The position numbers and the translations under genes were made by a program. From contig CAIIXF020000535.1 of the NCBI GenBank assembly GCA_903813345.2, positions 1 through 63,000 of the forward strand: a stretch of 63,000 nucleotides of DNA. The letters are read 5' to 3'. Within the stretch, counting starts at the first letter, position 1; each line of letters begins with the position of its first letter. The DNA is from Owenia fusiformis. Its lineage: Eukaryota; Annelida; Polychaeta; Sabellida; Oweniidae. Positions 54,931 through 63,000 of the stretch are shown in pieces. The notes under the pieces are model-generated. The model was not told the DNA's origin. It saw only the letters and a program-made list of their open reading frames with translations, and made no database searches.

Positions 54931-55919
54931 CTTAATATGTGGATACCACAAGATTCCAATGGAGGTCATGTTTCTTTTGATTTTCACAAAAATACATAAA
55001 ATACACTATGACCTGAATGGATTGCAAAATAAATAATTTCACAATATGACACAAATGGTATATCACATCAGATGTGCAAATATAAAGTTTGCAATCGATT
55101 GAGGTCATACTTCAAATTAAAAGATTATACAATTTTTCATATTTTTTCATTCAAAATGGCTATAAAAAACTTTTACACTTATGAAATTCCATCGATACAA
55201 CTTTCTAAATCAAAATTTTTATTGTTATGTGTCATTATTTAATAACATATTTGGATAAGATGTAGGGATGTGTAGGATGCGAAAAGGTTTTGACAGACAC
55301 ATAAATACTTCCTGGTTTGGCATCTCTACCCCTGCATACTTTTTTATTGAATATTGGCCCTAATAAGTGGCCCATTCATCGATACGGTGTTGAATATAGG
55401 TCAGTAAGATACTAGTGTTATAAATATTATAATAAAGGCAGTATATTTATTTTGAAAAATCAGATGGATTGATTTTTGTTCATGGGGAGATCATAATGGA
55501 GGGCGCACTAGATCCTTTAAACAATTTCTAGAAGTGTTCTCATGGCAATTGTGAATCTTATCTGAATATTTCCTATATTTTTTGTTTGATCATGCCAAAT
55601 AATGAACATAAACATACTCTTCAAACATTTTGAAAAATCACCTGATTGTATGACATTATCAAAGTTCTCATGAATTCATGAAATATTAGAGAATATGGCT
55701 CGAAATAATAAAGTTCAATTAGAAAACATTGAAAGAATACATGATAAAGAGTGTGGAAACAGTATAACACAAGTTATGTTCATTCATATGGACTTTGTCT
55801 GCATCTTTATTAGATTTTCACACTTTTTGTATTTGATTACAACCATTCTATATTCTACTCTAAAAATTGTTTGTTTTTACACATTTATATTTGATATATG
55901 TACCTATATAAGCGGAAAA
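54931..55919. other. No gene recognised
   Basis: AT-rich. The plus-strand frame at 55695-55961 is AT-driven with hydrophobic F/I/Y runs, has no motif, and enters the foldback that follows. Confidence 0.5.
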
Positions 55920-56339
55920 TGCACTTGTATCACACGGTCCACACTTCGACCGTTAATTTGAATTTTTGACCTACCGGATGTTTGAAAATCAAGGATTACG
56001 AGTCTCATACTGCACCGTTTTTCTTCAAACTTGTTCAAAGCATAATAAAAATTCCTTTCTGATGGTACATTATTCTCTTAAACAGAGTCCCTACTTCCAT
56101 CGCCATTTTGGTCCCCAGCTGTAGGAAGGCCTTCTAACAGCTGGGGACCAAAACGCTGCTAGAACGAGGGACTCTTTACAATAAAGTAATGTACCGACAG
56201 AAAGGCAATTTTGTTTTGCTTTTAATGGTATAAGTTTTAAGGAAAACGGTGCAGTATGAGACTCGCAATCCTTGATTTTCAAGCATCTGGTAGGTCAAAA
56301 ATTCAAATTGACGCCCGAAGTTAGTACCGCGTGTGTATA
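55920..56339. mobile_element. Foldback/MITE with arms of about 200 bp
   Basis: Near-continuous palindrome centred at 56129/56130 on AAGGCCTT. The innermost arms TTTGGTCCCCAGCTGT are perfect. Further out, TTTGAATTTTTGACCTACC, AATCAAGGATT and GAGTCTCATACTGCACCG all pair with the opposite arm, fading near 55920 and 56339. No coding capacity. Confidence 0.85.
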
Positions 56340-56552
56340 TGCAGTTTATGTTATCCAGTGTTTGGTAAAATGTCACATATTTAGCCCATGTACAGACGGT
56401 TGACACATATTCAAGTATTTAGAACACGCATCAAATACAAATACACTTCAGAACCAAATAATGTTCATTTACCGAACAACAAAAGATAACAAAATAGCAC
56501 TGACATATACTTACCCCACATAATTAATGACGTACTTTCGCATGAAATCATC

Positions 56553-56813
56553 TGGGGTAAGTCACGTGACTTACCCCATATGACACATGCTGCATGTAGC
56601 AAAAAAACATTCAGTAAATCACGATTTGAAAAGTTATTAGATCATTGCAGCATACGGATTCAAGCGATCTTTTCTTAATAGAAGATATGTGTTCGCGATT
56701 GTAGAATCACATCAGAGCTCTCAGAACATATAGATGGCGCAAGTCACGTGACTTACCCCACATCAAAACTGTGAACATTGGTTTATATAAAACCATTTGG
56801 TAAGTCACGTGAC
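56553..56813. promoter_or_regulatory. Three GTCACGTGAC palindromes
   Basis: GTCACGTGAC at 56561-56570, 56743-56752 and 56804-56813. The first is the centre of a perfect 26 bp palindrome (56553-56578) with arms TGGGGTAA/TTACCCCA; the others keep the AAGTCACGTGACT core and one TTACCCCA arm. The 10-mer is the known binding consensus of MITF/TFE-type bHLH-Zip factors (CLEAR motif). Whether this regulates anything or is a repeat-family boundary is open. Confidence 0.5.
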
Positions 56814-56829
56814 TCATCCCACAATACAA

Positions 56830-57946
56830 ATTAGTTGGTTAACACATTAAAGAACAAAGATTGAAGGAACCAATTCAGCCTATCAAGTCATTCACAAAAT
56901 CAATTCAATATAATGACGTCATGTGGACCATGGACCCATTGGTTCAATTCTTAAGTCAATGGATCTCAGGAAGTATATTGCCTATGGTCCTGAACTTTCA
57001 AATAAGCTTGTTAGAAAGGTAATACTATATCTGTATAAAATTAAACATGAACATCTCTACTCTTTAGAAGCGCTAGCGTTCATGCAAACCTTTTTGAACG
57101 ACCCTTGTCAATTATTGTAGCACTGTGACATTTCCATTTAATACGGTTTTACAGCTTGTTCACAAGTTTTGAACCCGTATGTAATGATTTTTCTTGCCAA
57201 TAGGTAGCGTGGATTTGTAGAATGGATTATTTTGTATATATTCCGCATTTCTGAAATTCTAAATATATTTACAAGAGATTTCACCACATGTTCTATCTAG
57301 CTTATACCAAAGTTTGAGAGGTTTCAGATAGTTTAAGCCGTTATCCGGTCATTCGTCATGCCCGGTATGATATTAAATTTAATTTCAAAAAGGGGTTTTT
57401 AAAGAGCTTTTTTGTTAGAAAAACTTCGAAAGTATATAAAACTTAATTCAAGAGTCCTTTAATAAGCGATACTAGCATTCATCAAAAAAAATTCGGAAAG
57501 AAAATTAGTTGATTTATTAGAAAAAAATATCAGGAAAAATAGCAAATAAATGAAAAAAATGTTTTCAAACTTCACTTTGGACCTTAAAAACCTGATTTTA
57601 ATAAAAGTCGACTATGACTTAGATGCTTTGGTTTCATGTATTAGAAGAATCATAAGGCAAAAATGTAAGATGAAGTAAAATTGATTTAGGTGTTTGTAAT
57701 GGGAAACTATTCCGAAATCGTATTTCTAGTGAGGAAGATCAGTATTGTGTGTTTAACTAAGCCAAGACATTAAAGACATTGTTGCTTCAACAATGTATAT
57801 CCTTAAACCTGCACATCGCTCCAAAACGCAATATGTTGACTTATATTGTTTTTACACTTTCAAGCTCTAATATAAAGTTTATGTCAATAAAAATTGTTTT
57901 TTCTGCTTAATATCAAAGAACAATCATTTAGTTAAAAAAATAAAAA
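56830..57946. other. No gene recognised
   Basis: A short plus-strand frame at 56923-57120 (MDLRKYIAYGPELSNKLV before GTAATA) looks mildly protein-like but has no acceptor or family match. The remainder is AT-rich. Confidence 0.5.
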
Positions 57947-58016
57947 GGCAGGTGCGGAATTCGAACCCGGGCCTCCCGCGTGCTAAGCGAGGACTCTACC
58001 CCTACACCACCGTGTC
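57947..58016 (-). tRNA. tRNA-Ala(AGC)-like pseudogene or SINE head
   Basis: The minus strand shows an A-box-like GGTGTAGGGGTAGAG and a good B box GGTTCGAATTCC. It also has a well-formed anticodon arm CTCGC-TTAGCAC-GCGGG whose loop carries AGC, as in alanine tRNAs. The acceptor stem (GACACGG against ACCTGCC) and D stem pair poorly, so it is unlikely to yield a working tRNA. Confidence 0.55.
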
Positions 58017-58389
58017 ATAGTGAAGAGTGGACGTAATTAAACGCTACTTATTTTTAATGCTATGATTCGGAAGTGACGTCACGTTCTTCATTTAGAAACC
58101 TTTCCAAAATCATATCGCCGGCACCGATCGAAGCAAATTCAATGAAAAATCTTTGAAATGACACATTTATCGTAAGTATTTCTACACAAGATTTGCCCCA
58201 TTTGTTCATCATTCTATAATCTTTCATTAAGCACAAAATGATAAAGTTCACCCCCGAAACAACCCAAGATTGCGTTTCGGAGGAAAGTCCAGCTTTAAGT
58301 TTAAATCTCGGATCAATGCTTTAATAATCTTACTGGTCAAAAAGAAAAAATCAATGTTGTTTATGTTGAACCAGTCCAGAGCTGTCAAG

Positions 58390-58495
58390 TGTCCCGCGAA
58401 TGGCGGGATTATCCCGCGAATTCGATCAAAATTAGGCTAATTCGCGTGTCCCGCAATGTCCCGCGAAGTCCCGCAAATGTGGCTTTCGACCTCCG
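58390..58495. repeat. Left CCCGCGAA repeat cluster
   Basis: Several TCCCGCGAA/TCCCGCAA units, the only strongly CpG-rich stretch on this side of the element; counterpart cluster at 60885-61195. Confidence 0.7.
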
Positions 58496-59172
58496 CGAAT
58501 TTCCGAAATTGTTGCAATCCCCTATATTGTGATTATCTAATCTTATATAAGAAGCTAAGTTTTTGCACTTTTGAGGAGTAAAGTTTACCTAATTTTAAGC
58601 ATTGCACAGAATTGGTCGAATAGCCGATAGATGTCATTCATTGATTAAACATGACGTCATATTTGAGATCTTAAGATAAATCTGACGTCATGACGTCAGT
58701 GCCATAGAAACTGAGATTGTCTTATTTTATTTTGACGTCATTCCAATGTAATGAACCAGTTATATCACCAAAAGTTATCATATTTTGTTTGAAATTGGCC
58801 GAAAAGTTAAAGGTATGAGGATTCTAATCTCAACGGAATCAAACAGATCTACCTTCAAAGTTACAGAAACCTGAGATGACTAAGATACCATATGATTTTA
58901 AGTACCTCTACCAGATCGTTGAATATCCTCATTTCACCATTTTGACGCCATTTCTAATGGATTTCAATGGAGTCATGCATGAATTCCTCATGATTTTTTC
59001 AAAACAAATTGGCCGAAAAGTGTGCATGTGTACATTGCTTAAAACATGTTAAATCAGTAAAGGTTGATGTCTAGTTATAGAAACCTGAGATGACTAAGGT
59101 GGCAAATCAATATCATTCGCACAGTAAGCGTTCGAAAAATGTCTCCATTATAAATCCCATAGGCTTTGGAAA

Positions 59173-59334
59173 ACCGGAAGTAATGGGTCTGCGCATGCGC
59201 AGTGAAATATTGGACAAATTTTGTGCAATGGTACCGAGCAAGGAGGATTGGCTCCCAGAGTGCACCACCGATATTCTGTCCCATATATGGGTATGTCGTA
59301 ATACAAAATTCGAATTCAAACAGCCGCCATTTTG
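59173..59334 (+). promoter_or_regulatory. ETS, NRF-1, CCAAT and YY1 motif cluster
   Basis: ACCGGAAGT (59173-59181, ETS/GABP), CTGCGCATGCGCAG (59189-59202, perfect NRF-1 palindrome), ATTGG (59247-59251, NF-Y type) and GCCGCCATTTTG (59323-59334, YY1) within 160 bp. This set is typical of TATA-less housekeeping promoters. It sits inside a transposable element next to a 121-codon open frame (59090-59455) that I cannot match to any family. Confidence 0.35.
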
Positions 59335-59550
59335 TTCACTTCAACATTTAAATCGTGAATTTTGGTCTTATTTCCAAACGAAAAATTCCAAAACTCACAA
59401 GAAACGATCGAGATATTGGTTCGAATCTTTTGAACTGTTTATTTTGAATTTATAGTCGGTTTTAATTTCAGAAAATAACGACATTTCGACGTTTTCATTG
59501 TTGGAAAATATCGAGTTTCGATCCTGGGAGCCAATCCTCCTTGGGTACCT
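59228..59550. repeat. Inner inverted repeat (26 bp arms)
   Basis: AAGGAGGATTGGCTCCCAG (59240-59258 region) and CTGGGAGCCAATCCTCCTTG (59524-59543) face each other 270 bp apart, both flanked by GGTACC on the outside. Possibly a small MITE inside the larger element; no target duplication recognised. Confidence 0.5.
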
Positions 59551-59745
59551 AGCATGCGAATGTTTGGTATCAAAATAAAGAGGAAGGGTTCAACTTTCAT
59601 TTTAATATTACGAATTTACGACAATAGGGATGTAAGTCAAATATTTCCAACGTTGGCCTTCTTACTATCCGTGTGGCCTTCATCTCAGAACTGAGCAAAT
59701 GTTAGCAAACGCGAGTTACAATAAATGGACGCTGATATCTAGAAA

Positions 59746-60655
59746 GAGTTTGTAGAAAAAACCGGGTACCGGGTAGTAAATCCTCCATGCTGGGTTCAAA
59801 CTTGGTACCCGGTACCCGTTCAAAAAACGGGTAAGCTTACCCAAAAACAAAACGAATATACGAGTATAACATAATTAGATTATCAGAAAACGTGTAAGAT
59901 TTGTTTTGAATTTTCAAAAATGTGTGTAACAACCTTCAAAATTGAGCTAGAAGCTTCAAATAAAAGCATATTTTAAGGCTCTTTTCTTCCTCTATCGTCA
60001 TGACCATATTTTCATCGGTTATGGGGGGGGTGCGATCGCACCATCGCACCCTCTCCTGGCTACGCCTATGACATTGTAAGACATAACAATTTAGTGGACA
60101 ATTCAGTGGACATTTTGTCGACAGTTGGGATAACTTAAATTATGATTAATAATCAACATCTTACACATTGCATCATGTAAATTAACACACGTCACCTCTC
60201 TGCTAAAGCAACGATAGCAATTTACAGATTTAAATCATAATCAAAACAATTCACGTACCAACATACGAACTATTGAAAATAGAGTAAAATTGATTTGCCT
60301 TGTTATTCAAATCGTCTTACAATGTCATTGGCGTAGCCAGGTGAGGGTGTGATGGTGCGATCGCACCCCCCCCCCCCCTCCCCCTTCATTACCAATGGAA
60401 ATATGACCATGATGATAGAGGAAGAAAAGAGGCTTAAAATGCTTTTTATTTGAAGCTTCTATCTCAATTTTGAAGGAAGTTACATACATTTTTGTAAATT
60501 CAAAACAAATCTTACACGTTTTCTAATGATCTAATTATGTTGTATATTCGTATATTTCGTTTTTTGGGAACCCGGTTTTTTCGACCGGGTACCAAGTTTC
60601 ATTGAACCCAGCATTGAGGATTTACTACCCGGTACCCGGTTTTTTCTACAAACCC
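59746..60655. mobile_element. Nested foldback element, 910 bp, 10 bp target duplication
   Basis: Arms of about 340 bp (59746-60085 and 60310-60655) beginning G(A/G)GTTTGTAGAAAAAACCGG. They carry ACCGGGTACCGGGTA boxes, ATCTTACACG and a GCGATCGCACC box beside poly-G/C. The flanks are TATCTAGAAA at 59736-59745 and 60656-60665, a 10 bp direct repeat. Duplication size and long TIRs suggest a Mutator-like origin, but no transposase is present. Inserted in the CCCGCGAA-bearing element. Confidence 0.8.
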
Positions 60656-60884
60656 TATCTAGAAAAGTAACCTCATTCCCTATAATTTGATGTAGATTAA
60701 TCGAAACCCTATACCATGGGCTTTCAATTGAAATAGTATTTCTATGCGTATTTTGTGAAGTTATGTTGACGTTTATTTAAGTTACAATGTAACGGTGCAT
60801 TATATTTGATTAATCAGTATCTGAAAGTTTGATTTAAGTACTTTTACACGCTTTTACATAAGTCCAAATCACACAAATCCCTTG

Positions 60885-61195
60885 AATGTCCCGGGACATC
60901 CTGCAAATTTAGGTGGATGTCCCGCGAAATCCCGCAAATTTAGGGCACTTTTTCTAGAAAATCTGTCCCTCTATGAAGTTTTTGCTGGTAAACCTGTTAA
61001 CTGTCCCGCAATTAGGGTGTTTGTCCCTCGAATGGTCCCGCGAAATCCCGCGAATTTGATAAAAAAAATAGGCCTATAAGCGCAATCACGCAAATCCCTT
61101 AAATGTCCCGCGAAATCCCGCGAATTTAGTAGATGTCCCGCAAAATCCCGCGAATTTTGGGCACTGGGTCTAAAAAATCTGTCCCGCGAGAAAAT
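60885..61195. repeat. Right CCCGCGAA repeat cluster
   Basis: About ten units of TCCCGCGAAATCCCGCGAAT type with TTTAGG/TTTGG spacers. Small frames on both strands are artefacts of the repeat. Confidence 0.75.
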
Positions 61196-61226
61196 CTTTG
61201 GGGGTTGACAGTACTGCCAGTCCATC

Positions 61227-61972
61227 TTATCCTGTTCCCGGACTATGGTCCTGTACTGAGCCCATACATTTGCCTGTACGATTACAACTTGGGAGAATTA
61301 TCTACGCCCCTTCCACTTAAGAAACCTACCTCAATGCATTCTAGAACTTAAAATGTTACTTCTAATATATTGGAACCGCCGATTGTCTGGGTTAGTTGGC
61401 AGAACGAGGTCTTTTTGTTTCTTATGGCTCTTTTGGTCGAAGTTCGATTAAGATGGCGGTTATAACGGAATTTCCCGAACTCTTCCGTAATAGCACGAAC
61501 TTGGTTTTTCGTTACGTCACTTCCGTGTAAAATGGATTTGTTACCGGTAAGAGGGAATTTCGAAAATTTCGGACAATATTTTCAATATTTACTGCCATGT
61601 CGACATCCTATGCTCTTAACTGTATACCGAATGGTTAAACAATGTTTCTTACCGGAAACAAATCCATTTTACACGAAAGTGATGTTACGAAAAACCAAGT
61701 TCGTGCTATTACGGAAGAGTTCGGGAAATTCCGTTATAACCGCCATCTTAATCGAACTTCGACCAAAAGAGCCATAAGAAACAAAAAGACCTCGTTCTGC
61801 CAACTAACCCAGACAATCGGCGGTTCCAATATATTAGAAGTTACATTTTGAGTTCTAGAATGCATTGAGGTAGGTTTCTTAAGTGGAAGGGGCGTAGATA
61901 ATTCTCCCAAGTTGTAATCGTACAGGCAAATGTATGGGCTCCGTACAGGACCATAGTCCTGGAACGGGATAA
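61227..61972. mobile_element. Foldback element, 746 bp, 8 bp target duplication
   Basis: Starts TTATCCTGTTCC and ends GGAACGGGATAA. The arms are about 327 bp (61227-61553, 61647-61972), highly similar, around a 93 bp loop. Flanked by AGTCCATC at 61219-61226 and 61973-61980. Each arm holds AAGATGGCGG (YY1-like) and CACTTCCG or its variant (ETS-like). The 8 bp duplication suggests hAT-type mobilisation. Frames inside are mirror artefacts of the arms. Confidence 0.88.
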
Positions 61973-62080
61973 AGTCCATCTACCCTTTCTTGTCGATGTC
62001 AACACACTCCCAATGCTTTAACTTCTATGGGAAACATAAAATGAGGCCATACGCCAGATATATTGCTATTTTTTGTCTAG

Positions 62081-62142
62081 ATGTCAACGAATGCGATCGT
62101 GAAAAGGCAAATGGTAGATGTGAGCATATCTGCTCAAATAAT
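62081..62142 (+). CDS. Partial calcium-binding EGF-like exon
   Basis: After the acceptor TTTTTGTCTAG the phase 1 frame reads DVNECDREKANGRCEHICSN, the first half of a cbEGF domain (D-x-[ND]-E-C start and the first cysteines). The second half is displaced: NGYNCTYEP appears about 50 bp later in another frame (62192-62218). The exon therefore looks broken by a small insertion, or it uses an unusual donor (AAT followed by GTAGTA). Extracellular protein module. Confidence 0.5.
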
Positions 62143-62289
62143 GTAGTAATCATACGAACTAAGTTGTTATACTGGATTAATCTTGCAAGATAATGGTTAT
62201 AATTGTACATATGAGCCGTTCAAGTGACCAATGCGAGTGTACAGGCGTATATATAGTTTTGGTTGCTAAGTTTTATTCTTTCATTCCAG

Positions 62290-62314
62290 ATGCATGTCCA
62301 TAGCTAGTACGAGT
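62290..62314 (+). pseudogene. Abortive copy of the lectin exon start
   Basis: TTTCATTCCAG then ATGCATGTCCATAGC mirrors the start of the lectin exon at 62434 (TTCTATTCCAG then ATGCATGCCCAAGTG), including the splice acceptor. A stop follows after four codons. A short tandem duplication of the intron-exon boundary explains it. Confidence 0.55.
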
Positions 62315-62433
62315 TTACAGAAATATTTTAAAGGTTGTTTACCTTGATGTCTTTCATTTTAGGAAGTTTCGCAGAAAGACTTTACATACAAGTGTTGCTG
62401 ATATGATTGTCCGAATTTAGCCTTCTATTCCAG

Positions 62434-62685
62434 ATGCATGCCCAAGTGGCTGGTACGAATGTGATGGAAGGTGCTATAATTTGTTTACAAAGCGAACTCA
62501 CAACTTAACATGGGTCGAAGCAAGGGAAAGCTGCTGGTCTAAAGATGCCTTCCTGGCTGCAATAACCAACGATGGCGAGTATGGGAGGGAAGAAGAGGCA
62601 TGCATGAAGAATACGATACGCAACTGGAATGATACTGAACCACTCCCGTGTACTGAACATGAAGCGCAGCAATCTATATATGCAG
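62434..62685 (+). CDS. C-type lectin domain exon (first half of domain)
   Basis: Acceptor TTCTATTCCAG and donor TATGCAG followed by GTATCG enclose 252 bp, phase 1 at both ends. It reads DACPSGWYECDGRCYNLF, then TWVEARESCWSKDAFLAAI. CPSGW, CY, W-x-EA-x-x-x-C and LA-x-I are the standard opening of a C-type lectin-like domain. The later WND/WIG core and Ca-binding residues would be on the next exon, outside the window. A potential N-glycosylation site NLT and a Cys-rich acidic insert (EEEACMKNT) are seen. Likely part of a secreted or membrane receptor with EGF modules; no orthologue can be named. Confidence 0.8.
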
Positions 62686-63000
62686 GTATCGCACATCAAA
62701 ATGTTTGAAGTACTTAGCTATGGGTTATATGTAGTAAATAACAGGAATTAAGCATGAACTGCGAAAAAGTGCAAATAGCATTTTCAAAAAAAAACAGAAT
62801 TCCGACAAATAAAGAGGACAACAGAAGGGGTTCTCACAATATTAAACGCGCTTTGAATTTAGCATAGATATATGGGCTAATGGCGGAGTCATCTGTCCCT
62901 TTTTAGTTTGACTTTTTCAGGAAAGCAACAAAGCTGGCACTGTTTTAGAAACATATGATCTGAGTGGGAAATGATTTCGGGGCTAGTGAGGTCCATCCCT
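62686..63000 (+). other. Start of the next intron
   Basis: Non-coding, no repeat recognised; runs to the window edge. Confidence 0.6.

Larger units (their letters stand above)
58377..61216. mobile_element. hAT-like TIR element carrying CCCGCGAA repeats, with a nested insertion
   Basis: Ends CAGAGCTGTCAAG (left) and GTTGACAGTACTG (right), pairing as CAGNNCTGTCAA. It is flanked by CCAGTC directly outside both ends; CCAGTCCA (8 bp) if the terminal CA is counted in the duplication. TIR form and duplication length fit the hAT superfamily. Both ends are rich in TCCCGCGAA-type repeats (58395-58490 and 60885-61195). Removing the 910 bp nested element leaves about 1.9 kb. No transposase. Confidence 0.6.

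Noticed and set aside
56923-57120. Plus-strand frame MDHGPIGS... as a host exon
   Set aside because: A weak donor only, no acceptor, no family match; kept as a remark in the spacer entry.
57947-58016. Functional tRNA-Ala gene
   Set aside because: Anticodon arm and B box are good, but acceptor and D stems do not pair; pseudogene or SINE head is more likely.
59090-59455. 121-codon plus-strand frame inside the CCCGCGAA-bearing element
   Set aside because: No recognisable domain; it overlaps an internal inverted repeat and has a minus-strand shadow frame of similar length.
61532-61851. Overlapping frames in the 746 bp foldback
   Set aside because: They mirror the opposite arm's frames and follow from the inverted repeat rather than coding constraint.

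Overview
The window is metazoan nuclear DNA from a repeat-rich genome, most likely a marine invertebrate (the repeat set suggests a lophotrochozoan or invertebrate deuterostome; the species cannot be fixed from sequence alone). Evidence: AT-rich, intron-scale spacing, consensus GT/AG splice sites, an EGF/C-type-lectin gene fragment at the right edge, and retrotransposons of animal type (Gmr1-like and mag-like Ty3/gypsy, jockey-like LINE, Penelope-like element, a DUF3504-type tyrosine-recombinase transposon). Host coding sequence is minimal; almost everything else is mobile or tandem repeat.

Layout. 1-15827: head-to-tail array of about eight units, each ending in a short hairpin, a 6-8 nt spacer and CTAG followed by T, the architecture of Helitron/HINE 3' ends. 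Several units carry a (TCCTA)n block, and the right half is saturated with AGGTCA/TGACCT hexamers. A very young Gmr1-like LTR retrotransposon lacking reverse transcriptase (3191-8669) sits in one unit. 15828-20488: mostly unique AT-rich DNA with two tRNA-like sequences and possible minus-strand host exons. 20489-25527: a 2.5 kb tandem segmental duplication carrying a decayed LINE, a possible exon and one non-autonomous transposon unit per copy. 22508-35576: direct-orientation units of a tyrosine-recombinase (YR, Crypton-like) transposon. They comprise two identical-length 428 bp deletion derivatives, one 651 bp derivative and one full-length unit encoding a two-exon recombinase with all catalytic residues. 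The last three abut directly. The full unit has been hit by a 5'-truncated LINE (inside the recombinase C-terminus) and by a mag-like LTR retrotransposon (30346-35550).

35577-50007: unique AT-rich DNA interrupted by dispersed and tandem repeats, a decayed Tc1/mariner-like foldback, a three-copy 0.6-0.8 kb tandem repeat, YY1-like repeat arrays and a 2.7 kb terminal-inverted-repeat element with about 340 bp internal repeats. A 63 bp candidate exon lies at 42841. 50008-54930: a Penelope-like reverse-transcriptase remnant split by a 3.8 kb element with about 200 bp inverted termini, a 3 bp target duplication and a 1.2 kb internal minisatellite. 54931-61980: foldback/MITE country, including one element nested inside another and a third inserted across the second's target-site duplication. 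61981-63000: partial EGF-like and C-type-lectin exons (plus strand, phase 1), the only confidently host-type coding sequence.

How the parts work together: the autonomous YR copy could in principle have mobilised the shorter copies that share its ends. The RT-less Gmr1-like element and the foldbacks look non-autonomous and would need enzymes supplied in trans. No rRNA genes, CRISPR arrays or bacterial-type operons are present.
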